The translations under genes and the position numbers were made by a program. A stretch of 64,000 nucleotides of DNA from JBBQZP01 sp038207585 (GTDB lineage: Bacteria; Pseudomonadota; Alphaproteobacteria; Rhodobacterales; Rhodobacteraceae): the NCBI GenBank assembly GCA_038207585.1, contig JBBQZP010000004.1:62001-126000 (forward strand), read 5' to 3'. The first letter of the stretch is position 1. Each line of letters opens with the position of its first letter. This document shows, one piece after another, positions 33,692 through 42,023 of this stretch. The notes under the pieces were generated by a model, which was not told the DNA's origin, did no database searches, and saw only the letters and a program-made list of their open reading frames with translations.

Positions 33692-34054
33692 ATGAAACAC
33701 CCCGTGGACGCGCATGTCGGCAAACGTATCCGGCATCGGCGCTGGATGTTGGGAATGACCCAACAGCAACTCGCCGACGCCGTTGGCATAAAATTCCAAC
33801 AGATTCAAAAGTATGAAACCGGCATGAACCGGGTCAGTGCGTCGCGGTTGTGGAATATTGCGGAAACGCTGGGCGTGGGGATCAGCTTTTTCTTCGAAGG
33901 CATTGATGATGCAAGCGAAGCAGGTTCTGCCGCCAATACCGACATCATGGCCGATAAAGAGGCTCTGGAACTGGTGCGTACTTACTATGCCATTCCCGAA
34001 ACCCAACGTCGCCGTCTGTTTGATCTGGCCCGAGTGCTGTCGAACGCCGCCTGA
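33692..34054 (+). CDS. XRE-family helix-turn-helix regulator
   Basis: A 120-residue DNA-binding protein. The HTH_3 domain covers about residues 9-65 (KRIRHRRWMLGMTQQQLADAVG, IKFQQIQKYETGMNRVSASRLW), followed by an 50-residue helical tail ending in LVRTYYAIPETQRRRLFDLARVL, which is shared by a common alphaproteobacterial regulator family. Start ATG 33692 has GGAG ten bases before it; five earlier codons in frame lack a ribosome site. Target unknown; possible autoregulation through the dyads upstream. Confidence 0.87.
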   Translation: MKHPVDAHVGKRIRHRRWMLGMTQQQLADAVGIKFQQIQKYETGMNRVSASRLWNIAETLGVGISFFFEGIDDASEAGSAANTDIMADKEALELVRTYYAIPETQRRRLFDLARVLSNAA

Positions 34055-34127
34055 CCGATTGCGCGGCCCGCTTGACCCCCGGCCTGCAAAAGGCTAGCGC
34101 CGGGGGACGCAACCGGAGTGGCGTGCG

Positions 34128-34928
34128 ATGGCAGATCTGACCAAGACCGAGCAAGATGACCTCGTCAGCGTGGCGGCCCGTTTAGCAGATGCCGCGCGCG
34201 AAGCGACGCTTCTGCATTTTCGCACGGAACTTACTGCGGAAAACAAGGAATCTCAGAGGTTTGACCCCGTAACCGTCGCCGACCGGCTGTCAGAACAGCG
34301 GATGCGGGCGATTCTGGCCCGGTATCGTCCGCATGACGGCATCCTGGGCGAAGAATTCGGTGCAACCTCAGGAACTTCGGGCCTGACGTGGGTGCTTGAC
34401 CCGATCGACGGCACCCGGTCCTATCTTGCGGGCACCCCAACCTGGGGCGTGCTGATCTCGGTTCGCGATGCAACCGGGCCGCTTTATGGCCTGATTGACC
34501 AACCCTATATCGGCGAGCGGTTCGAAGGTGGATTTGGCCGCGCCGCGATGACCGGCCCGCTTGGCCCCCGCAAGCTCCAAACCCGCGCGCCCCGGCCGTT
34601 GTCCGAATGTCTGATCATGACCACCTTCCCCGAGGTCGGCACCGCCGAGGATGGCACGGCCTTCCACCGCCTTGCCCCGCAGTGCCGCATGACCCGTTAC
34701 GGCACCGATTGCTACGCCTATGCGCTGATCGCCGCCGGCCAGATTGATCTGGTGGTCGAGGCGGGATTGCAGGCTTACGATGTGCAGGCACCCATTGCGG
34801 TGATCACGGCTGCAGGCGGCATCGTGACCGACTGGCAGGGCCGCCCCGCCCATGACGGCGGTCGCGTCCTTGCCGCCGCCAACCCACAGGTCCACGCAGC
34901 TGCCATGGCTTTCCTTGCCGCGCCCTGA
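34128..34928 (+). CDS. hisN: Histidinol-phosphatase, inositol monophosphatase family
   Basis: A 266-residue magnesium-dependent phosphatase. Motifs: GEEFG (metal ligand Glu), VLDPIDGTRSYLAGTPTWG (DPIDGT metal site followed by RSY, typical of the histidinol-phosphatase subgroup in place of TNF), and YDVQAPIAVITAAGG (C-terminal acid, where IMPases usually have WD). HisN hydrolyses L-histidinol phosphate in histidine synthesis. No other his genes adjoin. A second IMPase-family gene with the classic TNF motif is present near the right end. Confidence 0.85.
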   Translation: MADLTKTEQDDLVSVAARLADAAREATLLHFRTELTAENKESQRFDPVTVADRLSEQRMRAILARYRPHDGILGEEFGATSGTSGLTWVLDPIDGTRSYLAGTPTWGVLISVRDATGPLYGLIDQPYIGERFEGGFGRAAMTGPLGPRKLQTRAPRPLSECLIMTTFPEVGTAEDGTAFHRLAPQCRMTRYGTDCYAYALIAAGQIDLVVEAGLQAYDVQAPIAVITAAGGIVTDWQGRPAHDGGRVLAAANPQVHAAAMAFLAAP

Positions 34929-34952
34929 CTTCATTTTTGCAAAAATACTCTC
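34929..34952 (+). repeat. Dispersed 3'-end repeat, copy 4
   Basis: cttcatttttgcaaaaatac then tctc begins one base after the hisN stop, in the same orientation to its gene as copies 1 and 2. This copy is more diverged and has no C-rich block; tcgccgaaggctccgc follows. Confidence 0.45.
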
Positions 34953-35003
34953 GCCGAAGGCTCCGCACCCGCAACCTGCACAACGGCTGAAAGGCAGGCA
35001 ACC

Positions 35004-36341
35004 TTGTCCGAAACCCTGATCCGCAACGCCGATGTTGTCGTCACGATGAACCCCGGACGGGCCGAGATTGCGCGCGGCGATGTGCTGATCCGGGATGGCG
35101 TGATCGCGGCCGTCGGGCAAGGGCTTTCGACCACCGGGCAGACCCTGAATGCACGCGGTTGCGTCGTTACCCCCGGCCTTGTGAACACGCATCACCACCT
35201 TTACCAGACCCTGACCCGCGCGGTGCCGGGTGGGCAGGATGCGCTTCTGTTCGGCTGGCTGAAAACGCTTTACCCGATCTGGGCGCGCTTTGGCCCCGAG
35301 GAGATGTTCGTCTCCACCCAGACCGGGCTTGCGGAACTGGCGCTGTCGGGCTGCACGATGACCTCCGATCATCTCTATCTTTTCCCGAACGGCGCGCGGC
35401 TGGATGACACCATCGCCGCCGCGGCCGGGGTCGGTCTGCGCTTTCACCCGACCCGCGGCGCGATGAGCATCGGCGAATCCGCGGGTGGCCTGCCCCCCGA
35501 TGCGCTGGTTGAAGCTGAGGCTGAGATTCTGAACGACTGCATCCGCGTTGTGGACCGGTTCCACGACGGGGCAGAAGGCTCCATGTGCCGCGTAGGACTA
35601 GCCCCCTGTTCGCCGTTTTCGGTCAGCCGTGATCTTATGCGTGACGCGGCCCTGTTGGCCCGCGACAAGGGCGTGATGTTGCACACCCATCTGGCCGAGA
35701 ATGACGAGGATATCGCCTATTCGCTGGCAAAATTCGGCTGTCGTCCGGGCGATTATGCCGAGAGTCTGGGCTGGACAGGCGCGGATGTCTGGCACGCGCA
35801 TTGCGTCAAGCTGAACGCCTCCGAGATCGACCTTTTCGCCCGCTCCGGAACCGGGGTGGCACACTGCCCCTGCTCGAACTGCAGGCTTGGGTCAGGGATT
35901 GCCCCGGTGCGGGCGATGCGGGACGCGGGCGTGAAGGTCGCACTTGGCGTGGATGGATCGGCCAGCAATGATGCAGGAAACCTGATTGCCGAAGCGCGCC
36001 AGACCCTGCTTTTGCAGCGCGTGGTGAACGGTGCTGATGCGATGAGCGCGCGTGAGGCGTTGGAGATTGCCACCCTTGGAGGCGCGCAGGTTCTGGGGCG
36101 GCCCGACTGTGGCCAGATCGCGCCCGGCAAGCGCGCCGATATTGCAATCTGGGATGTGTCGGGGCTGGAGGCGGCAGGCGCATGGGACCCGGTCGCAGCC
36201 CTTGTTTTGTGCGGCCCGACCCGCGTGCGCGATCTGTTTGTCGAAGGGCGGCAGATCGTCTCGGGCGGCCAGATCACGACGATTGATCTGCCCCGCGTGG
36301 TGGAGCGGCAAAACCAGTTGGCCCGCGCCCTGATGGCATGA
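35004..36341 (+). CDS. 8-oxoguanine deaminase (amidohydrolase)
   Basis: A 445-residue amidohydrolase-superfamily enzyme. Metal ligands: HxH in VNTHHHLYQTLTRA, His in LHTHLAENDED, His in VWHAHCVKL and Asp in ALGVDGSASND. The HHHLYQT-LTRA segment and the SNCRLGSGIAP block are characteristic of 8-oxoguanine deaminases, which turn 8-oxoguanine into uric acid. Start is TTG (MSETLIRNADVVVTM) with AGG five bases before it. Next to a guanine deaminase gene on the opposite strand, so two purine deaminases are clustered. Confidence 0.87.
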   Translation: MSETLIRNADVVVTMNPGRAEIARGDVLIRDGVIAAVGQGLSTTGQTLNARGCVVTPGLVNTHHHLYQTLTRAVPGGQDALLFGWLKTLYPIWARFGPEEMFVSTQTGLAELALSGCTMTSDHLYLFPNGARLDDTIAAAAGVGLRFHPTRGAMSIGESAGGLPPDALVEAEAEILNDCIRVVDRFHDGAEGSMCRVGLAPCSPFSVSRDLMRDAALLARDKGVMLHTHLAENDEDIAYSLAKFGCRPGDYAESLGWTGADVWHAHCVKLNASEIDLFARSGTGVAHCPCSNCRLGSGIAPVRAMRDAGVKVALGVDGSASNDAGNLIAEARQTLLLQRVVNGADAMSAREALEIATLGGAQVLGRPDCGQIAPGKRADIAIWDVSGLEAAGAWDPVAALVLCGPTRVRDLFVEGRQIVSGGQITTIDLPRVVERQNQLARALMA

Positions 36342-36393
36342 CTTGCGCCGCCGCCGATTTCCCGGCATTGCCCGCAAAACGAAAGGCCGCGCC

Positions 36394-36726
36394 ATGAAAC
36401 ACGACTACAATGCCCAACGCGACGAAACGTATGAGACATTCGAGGAACTGCGCAAAGACCCCAGCCTGCCGAAGATGGCTGTTGTCGATTACCAGTTCTT
36501 TTCCGAAGAAACCGATGCCAATTGGGACGGGTTCGAAAATGCCTTGCAAGCCAAGGGGTTCGAGACGCGGCGGTATCAGGAAGACGACGAGGATGACGTG
36601 ATGGAGGCCAGCATCGGCCCGGTCGACGTGACGCCCGAAACCATCTGGCATTACGAAAAGCTGACGACCGAAATAGCACTCACGTTTGACTTTTACCCCG
36701 ACGGCTGGGGGCTGGTGGAAAGCTGA
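36394..36726 (+). CDS. RraB-like ribonuclease E inhibitor family protein
   Basis: A 110-residue acidic protein. NAQRDETYETFEELRKDPSL, VVDYQFFSEETDANWDGFEN and FDFYPDGWGLVES match the RraB family over nearly full length. In gammaproteobacteria RraB binds RNase E and changes degradosome make-up; whether this alphaproteobacterial relative does so is unproven. AAGG with good spacing precedes the ATG. Its last 34 bases overlap, in antisense, the end of the guanine deaminase gene. Confidence 0.78.
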   Translation: MKHDYNAQRDETYETFEELRKDPSLPKMAVVDYQFFSEETDANWDGFENALQAKGFETRRYQEDDEDDVMEASIGPVDVTPETIWHYEKLTTEIALTFDFYPDGWGLVES

Positions 36727-37991
36727 CCGCCAACCCAGACCGCCCGGATCGCGCGGTCATCGCCCATCATGATGGTGGGAAACAGCGCCTGCCAGATATC
36801 GCCCGCCCGCGCCGATGCCTGCGCGATGGCGGGGGTCGAGGCCAGGTCGATCACTGTAAGATCGGCCTCCATCCCCTTGGCAATATTGCCAATTTTGTCT
36901 CCCGCCCGTAGCGCCTGCGCTGACCCCACGGTTGCCAACCACCACAGGTGCGACGGATGCAGGGCCATGCCCCGCAGCTGCGCCACCTCATAAGCGGCAG
37001 CCATCGTGCGCAGCATCGAAAATGACGATCCACCGCCCGTATCAGTGGCCAGCCCCACCCGCATCCCGGCACCCTTCAACCCGGCCATGTCGAACAGCCC
37101 CGACCCGATGAAGGTGTTCGACGTCGGGCAGTGGATCAGGGCGGCGTCCACCTCGGCCAGCCGGGCTTTCTCGCGGCTTTCCAGATGGATCGCGTGGCCG
37201 TATAGCCCGTTCGCGCCCAGCAATCCGAACGCCTCATATGTATCCAGATAATCGCGCGCGTTGGGGAAAAGGTCGCGCACCCAGGCGATTTCATCGACCT
37301 GCTCCGACAGATGCGTCTGCATCAGGCATCCCGGATTTTCCGCCCAAAGTGCGCCCATTGCGGCCAGTTGATCGGGGGTCGAGGTTGGCGAAAAGCGCGG
37401 TGTGACCACATATTCCAGCCGGTCCACCCCGTGCCATTTCGCCAGCAGGGCGGCGCTGTCATCATAAGCGCTGGCCGGGGTGTCGCGCAGACCATCGGGT
37501 GCGTTGCGGTCCATGCAGGTTTTCCCGGCCCATATGCGTTGCCCTCGGGCCTGCGCCGCCGTGAAAATCGCATCGACGCTTTCTGGGTGGATTGTGCAAT
37601 AACTACAAAAGCTTGTGGTGCCATATGAAAGTGTTATATCAACATACCGCGCGGCGATTTCGGCGGCATAAGCAGGGTTGGAAAACCGCATCTCCTCGGG
37701 GAACGTATAGGTGTTCAGCCAGTCGATCAGCCGCTTGCCCCAACTTGCGATGATCGCCGTCTGCGGAAAATGAACATGCGCATCCACGAACCCCGCCGAG
37801 ATCAGCGCCGACCCATAATCCGTCACGCGGGCCTGCGGATGCGCGGCGCGCAAACGGTCAGCCGAGCCCACGTCCGCGATCTTGCCGCCGTTTATCAGAA
37901 CCGCACCCCGCGCCTCATACAGCGCCGCATCCGCACCCTCGACGAAGGGATCGCCGCGGTACGCAAGCACCTGACCCAGCAATAATTCCAC
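36693..37991 (-). CDS. guaD: Guanine deaminase
   Basis: A 432-residue zinc amidohydrolase converting guanine to xanthine. Motifs: DAHVHFPQTAII (HxH), MQTHLSEQVDEI, YGHAIHLES, CPTSNTFIGSGLFD and ATDTGGGSSFSML with the catalytic Asp. The PCPTSN-x-FIGSGLFD pattern is specific for GuaD. Start is GTG with GGGGTAGAGC upstream. It converges on the RraB-like gene with overlapping 3' ends and diverges from mgtE. Confidence 0.93.
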   Translation of the reverse strand: MELLLGQVLAYRGDPFVEGADAALYEARGAVLINGGKIADVGSADRLRAAHPQARVTDYGSALISAGFVDAHVHFPQTAIIASWGKRLIDWLNTYTFPEEMRFSNPAYAAEIAARYVDITLSYGTTSFCSYCTIHPESVDAIFTAAQARGQRIWAGKTCMDRNAPDGLRDTPASAYDDSAALLAKWHGVDRLEYVVTPRFSPTSTPDQLAAMGALWAENPGCLMQTHLSEQVDEIAWVRDLFPNARDYLDTYEAFGLLGANGLYGHAIHLESREKARLAEVDAALIHCPTSNTFIGSGLFDMAGLKGAGMRVGLATDTGGGSSFSMLRTMAAAYEVAQLRGMALHPSHLWWLATVGSAQALRAGDKIGNIAKGMEADLTVIDLASTPAIAQASARAGDIWQALFPTIMMGDDRAIRAVWVGGQLSTSPQPSG

Positions 37992-38012
37992 GCTCTACCC
38001 CCCTTGGTTTGA

Positions 38013-38027
38013 CCGTTAGCCTAACGG
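38013..38027. promoter_or_regulatory. 15-bp dyad in the guaD/mgtE divergent promoter
   Basis: ccgttag and ctaacgg are perfectly inverted around a single central c, 22 bp before guaD and about 87 bp before mgtE. The position suits an operator controlling one or both genes. No regulator can be named from the sequence, and no magnesium-riboswitch structure was recognised in the mgtE leader. Confidence 0.4.
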
Positions 38028-38113
38028 CTTTTGCCCGAGCCGTAAATTTCCGGTCTGACCTGTTTTCCCGAAACACTTTGGCCTAAGGTCGGGGCAATCG
38101 GACCGGAGGTGGA

Positions 38114-39505
38114 ATGGATCAGATCGAGGAACGGCCCGACAATCAGCCCAACGCGCAGGACGATGAAGTTCTGGGCGCCCGCCGTGTTGGCCTGATTCTC
38201 GACGCAGTCGAGGCGCGCGATGTGCAGGCGCTGGACGATCTTCTGCAACCGCTGCACGCCGCCGATATTGCCGACCTTCTGGAACAGATCAGCGCTGGTG
38301 AACGTCGAGATCTGATCACGCTTTGGTCGGGCGAGATTGACGGCGAAATCCTGTCGGAAATCGACGAATCGATCCGCGAAGAGGTGATCGAGCATCTGCC
38401 GCAAAAGGTGCTGACGGACGCGGTGCGCGAGCTTGATACCGACGACGTTGTCGACATTCTGGAAGACCTTGAAGCGCCGCAGCAGGAGATCATCCTTGGT
38501 GCGCTGGAACTCGCTGACCGGGTGGCGGTTGAACAGGCGATGTCCTATCCGGAAGGGTCGGCGGGCCGTCTGATGCAGCGCGAAATCGTCGTGGCACCCG
38601 ACTTCTGGAACGTTGGTCAAGCGATTGATTTCCTGCGGAACTCCGAAGTTCTTCCGGATCAGTTCTACCATGTCATTCTGGTCGATCCGCGCATGAAACC
38701 CATGGGCTATGCTGCTCTTGGCCGGATCATGGCAGCGCGGCGCGATGTGCTTTTGCGCGATCTGATGGAGGAAAGTTTCCGCACCATCAAGGTGGCTGCG
38801 GAAGAGGCGGATGTCGCCTATATCTTCAACCAGTATCACCTGATTTCTTGCCCCGTGGTAAATGCCGACGGGCGGCTTGTCGGCGTGATCACGATAGATG
38901 ACGCGATGAACGTGCTGGACGAGGAGCATGAGGAAGACATTCTGCGCCTTGCCGGTGTGGGCGACGAAAGCTCGATCTCGGACCGTGTGATTGAGACCAC
39001 GAGGCAGCGTCTGCCGTGGCTGTGTGTCAACCTGCTGACGGCGATTCTGGCCAGCATGGTGATTGCGCAGTTTGAAGCCACCATCACGCAACTGGTGGCG
39101 CTGGCGGTGCTGATGCCGATTGTGGCGTCGATGGGCGGCAATGCAGGCACCCAAAGCCTTACGGTGGCGGTGCGGGCGCTGGCGACGCGCGATCTGACCA
39201 CGTCGAACGTCTGGCGCGTGATCCGGCGGGAAACCATCGTGGGGCTGGTGAACGGCCTCTTTTTCGCGGTGGTGATGGGGCTGGTCAGTTGGGTGTGGTT
39301 TGGCAACGGGCAACTGGGGCTGGTGATCGGGGCGGCGATGGTGGTGAACCTTCTGGTGGCAGGAATGGCGGGAATATTGGTGCCGGTGATGATGGAAAAA
39401 GTAGGCTGGGATCCGGCGCTTGCGTCGGGCACGTTTGTGACCACTGTCACTGACGTGGTGGGTTTTTTCGCGTTTCTGGGATTGGCTGCGGTGTTTTTGC
39501 TATGA
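38114..39505 (+). CDS. mgtE: MgtE-type magnesium transporter
   Basis: A 463-residue magnesium channel. Order: N-terminal superhelical domain with LLQPLHAADIADLLEQ (about 30-135), two CBS domains (about 140-270; ISCPVVNADGRLVGVIT), plug helix, then five membrane segments with the pore residues in VLMPIVASMGGNAGTQSL and a C-terminal DVVGFFAFLGLAAVFLL. Ideal GGAGG before the ATG. The gene ends in an ATGA overlap with the folate cyclo-ligase gene, an odd functional pairing but clear translational coupling. Confidence 0.95.
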   Translation: MDQIEERPDNQPNAQDDEVLGARRVGLILDAVEARDVQALDDLLQPLHAADIADLLEQISAGERRDLITLWSGEIDGEILSEIDESIREEVIEHLPQKVLTDAVRELDTDDVVDILEDLEAPQQEIILGALELADRVAVEQAMSYPEGSAGRLMQREIVVAPDFWNVGQAIDFLRNSEVLPDQFYHVILVDPRMKPMGYAALGRIMAARRDVLLRDLMEESFRTIKVAAEEADVAYIFNQYHLISCPVVNADGRLVGVITIDDAMNVLDEEHEEDILRLAGVGDESSISDRVIETTRQRLPWLCVNLLTAILASMVIAQFEATITQLVALAVLMPIVASMGGNAGTQSLTVAVRALATRDLTTSNVWRVIRRETIVGLVNGLFFAVVMGLVSWVWFGNGQLGLVIGAAMVVNLLVAGMAGILVPVMMEKVGWDPALASGTFVTTVTDVVGFFAFLGLAAVFLL

Positions 39506-40050
39506 TTTCCGATGTCAAAATCGAGGCGCGCCGTGCTGCTTTTGCGGCGCGAAAGCTGGCGTTTGCAGCGGGGCAGGGGCAGGCGGGGGCGCTATTGGCC
39601 GACTATCTGGCCCCGCAGCGAAGCCGTATCCTTGCCGGATACATGGCGATGCGCACTGAGATTGATCCGTTTGAAGCTATGGCCGCGCATCAGGGGCCGG
39701 TCTGTGTGCCGGTGATTGTCGGGGCGGGCCGGCCTTTACGGTTTCGCGAATGGACGCCGGGGTGCGCCATGATCCCCGGCGAATTCGGCGCGTTGATCCC
39801 GGCCGAGGGCGCATGGCTGGAGCCCGAAGTGCTGATCGTGCCGTTGGTCTCATTTGATGCGCGGGGCTACAGGCTTGGCTATGGCGGCGGCTTTTATGAC
39901 CGCACGCTGGAGGGGCTGCGCGCCAAGCGTGCGACGCTGGCCATCGGCTTTGCCTTTACCGCGCAAGAGGTGCCCGAGGTGCCGCTGGAACCGACCGATC
40001 AGCGCCTTGATGCCATTGTGACCGAAGCCGGGTCGGTCACGCTGATCTGA
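39502..40050 (+). CDS. 5-formyltetrahydrofolate cyclo-ligase
   Basis: A 182-residue enzyme converting 5-formyl-THF to 5,10-methenyl-THF with ATP. The family signature is YRLGYGGGFYDRTLEGL near residue 128, with the N-terminal basic stretch and IVPLVSFDARG before it. Length is normal. It has no ribosome site of its own other than inside mgtE and relies on the ATGA overlap. Confidence 0.92.
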   Translation: MISDVKIEARRAAFAARKLAFAAGQGQAGALLADYLAPQRSRILAGYMAMRTEIDPFEAMAAHQGPVCVPVIVGAGRPLRFREWTPGCAMIPGEFGALIPAEGAWLEPEVLIVPLVSFDARGYRLGYGGGFYDRTLEGLRAKRATLAIGFAFTAQEVPEVPLEPTDQRLDAIVTEAGSVTLI

Positions 40051-40129
40051 AACCCTCACGTCACTCTATCACATGCAAAGGCGGAAAGCACTGCCACCCG
40101 CCGTTACAGGTTTGGGTTGATGAAAAATC

Positions 40130-41455
40130 TTACTTTGCGATCTTCTCGTCGCGCACGAACATGTTTGCCCAAGCGCGGTCGATCAGATCGGGGCTCATAT
40201 GATAGGGCAGCCCTTCGAAATCACAGATCGCGATCATCTGGTCGATCAGGAAAATCGGCTGATAGTTCGCGTAATTGTGGTCGATGGTCGGGTATTTGGT
40301 TTTCAGCAGATACAGAAGTGCGGCCTCATCCAGCGGCATTTTCCGTTTCCGCGCGATCATCGCGAAAATCTTCAGGTAGTTTTCCTGATTCGGCCCGTCG
40401 ATCTTGATCTTGAAGAAGATACGACGCAGGGCCGCACCGTCGAAGATTTCATTCGGGTGGAAGTTGGTCGAGAAAATGACCAGCGTATCGAACGGCACGG
40501 TGAACTTCTCGCCTGATTGGAGCGCCAGAATATCGCGGCTTTCTTCCAGCGGAACGATCCAGCGGTTGACCAGCTTTTGCGGCGGTTCGGCTTGGCGGCC
40601 CAAGTCGTCGACAATGAAGATGCCGCCGTTGGATTTAAGCTGAAGCGGTGCCTGATAGGTTTTCGCCGTGGCATTGTAGTTGAGATCCAGCATATCCAGC
40701 GACAATTCACCGCCCGTAATCACCGATGGGCGTTGGCAATAGACATAGCGGTTGTCAAAGCGGTTCGATGCGCGGCGCAGCGAATTGGGGTCATCGACCG
40801 ACTCCGTCGCCGCCGAATGCACGATTGGATCATAGACGGTGATCACCTGACCCGAGTATTCCAGGGCGCGCGGAACGTATATCTTGTCACCCAAGGCATC
40901 GCGTATCCCGTTGGATATACTTGATTTTCCGTTTCCCGGCGGGCCATACATCAGGATCGAGCGGCCCGAGGTCACGGCGGGGCCAAGGTTCTGGATCAGA
41001 TCGTCCGGCAGGATCAGATGGCCCATACCCTTCAGCAATTCTGTCCGGGTCAGGCGCATGTTCCGGATCGACTGGCGCTTGACCTGCTCCTTGTAGGATT
41101 CAAGCGGGATCGGCATCGCGCCGTAATATTCCGACTGGCTCAGCGCATCCAAAGCGCGGGCCTTGCCGCCATCGGTCAGCTGATAGCCCATTTCATTGCC
41201 GCTGGTGGCGTGCAGCGTGCCAGTGGCCTGCAACAGCTTCTGGCCGCGGGCGAGGTCAATCAGTTCCTGCGTGACGGTCGAGGGGATGCACATCACGCGC
41301 GACAGGGCCGAGGCAAGTTCCAGGTTGGTGCGGAACATCGTTTTCAGCAGGATATCCCGCATCATCACGATGGAAATGCCAGTTTCCGCCATGGTGCGCG
41401 GCGGCACCGGGGCCAGCACGTTGGGGGCTGCGGCGGGCGGGGTCTGGACGTTCAT
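40130..41455 (-). CDS. AAA+ ATPase associated with the Tad locus
   Basis: A 441-residue ATPase. After an N-terminal 150-residue region with a helical, winged-helix-like look comes the AAA domain: Walker A YGPPGNGKSS, Walker B FIVDDLG, sensor VIFSTN and an arginine-finger region GAALRRIFFKI. It has no membrane segment. It is the last gene on the minus strand of the pilus locus and follows the prepilin peptidase; a role in the pilus is suggested by position only. Start: AAAGG eight bases before ATG 41455; an ATG at 41461 and GTG at 41464 are alternatives. Confidence 0.8.
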   Translation of the reverse strand: MNVQTPPAAAPNVLAPVPPRTMAETGISIVMMRDILLKTMFRTNLELASALSRVMCIPSTVTQELIDLARGQKLLQATGTLHATSGNEMGYQLTDGGKARALDALSQSEYYGAMPIPLESYKEQVKRQSIRNMRLTRTELLKGMGHLILPDDLIQNLGPAVTSGRSILMYGPPGNGKSSISNGIRDALGDKIYVPRALEYSGQVITVYDPIVHSAATESVDDPNSLRRASNRFDNRYVYCQRPSVITGGELSLDMLDLNYNATAKTYQAPLQLKSNGGIFIVDDLGRQAEPPQKLVNRWIVPLEESRDILALQSGEKFTVPFDTLVIFSTNFHPNEIFDGAALRRIFFKIKIDGPNQENYLKIFAMIARKRKMPLDEAALLYLLKTKYPTIDHNYANYQPIFLIDQMIAICDFEGLPYHMSPDLIDRAWANMFVRDEKIAK

Positions 41456-41486
41456 CGGCATCACCTTTTACAGGTTGGGTTGTGCC

Positions 41487-41503
41487 GCCCGGCGGGACCG
41501 GGC
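41487..41503 (-). terminator. Small GC hairpin between prepilin peptidase and AAA ATPase
   Basis: gcccgg (41487-41492) and ccgggc (41498-41503) pair around cggga, one base after the peptidase stop on the minus strand. No T-run; more likely an RNA-processing or attenuation element than a full terminator. Confidence 0.35.
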
Positions 41504-41504
41504 G

Positions 41505-42023
41505 TCAGTTGACCGGTATAAAAGCAGAACCTTGCAGCAAAATTACGGCAGCCAGATAAAAAACCAGCGTTCCTGCAAGGGCGAGACCCATCGGGAAATC
41601 CTTGTGGGTCCATGATAGCCAGTCGGTCGTCGCTGACCGGATCAGCGGGATGTATTTCATCGCGCGGTGGCTGACAAAGGCGCCCAGCAGGCAGGCCGCA
41701 AACAGCATCATCACGAACTTGATGTCGGCACCCACAAAGAACGGCGCCATCACCGCGCCGAATTTCGCATCCCCCGCCCCCATTAGGCGCAACATGTTGG
41801 CCAGAAAGCCTACGACGAGAACGATGCCCATCAGGGCCAGACCCCAGAGCCACGTCTTGTAATCCGGCCAAAGAAGAATGAACCCCAACACAACAAACAC
41901 GGTGCCCAGGGCCATGACGGCCTTGTTCGGGATTTTCATGAACTTCATGTCGGACCACGCCACCCAGACACAGATAGGCAGCACGAACGGCAATAAAATC
42001 AAGGCAGTGGTCGGGGTCAGCAT
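41505..42023 (-). CDS. cpaA: Prepilin peptidase, A24 family (CpaA/TadV)
   Basis: A 172-residue membrane aspartyl protease with about five hydrophobic segments. The two catalytic aspartates are visible in VAWSDMKFMKIPN and in the GAGDAKFGA motif. It is short and lacks the N-methyltransferase domain of PilD, as is normal for Tad systems. It should cleave the Flp prepilins after the conserved glycine. Its start overlaps the stop of the preceding TPR lipoprotein gene (TGATG). Confidence 0.93.
   Translation of the reverse strand: MLTPTTALILLPFVLPICVWVAWSDMKFMKIPNKAVMALGTVFVVLGFILLWPDYKTWLWGLALMGIVLVVGFLANMLRLMGAGDAKFGAVMAPFFVGADIKFVMMLFAACLLGAFVSHRAMKYIPLIRSATTDWLSWTHKDFPMGLALAGTLVFYLAAVILLQGSAFIPVN

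Noticed and set aside
33486..33695. 69-codon plus-strand open frame in the gap before the XRE gene
   Set aside because: No ribosome site, low GC unlike real genes here, no family resemblance, and it overlaps the XRE start in another frame.
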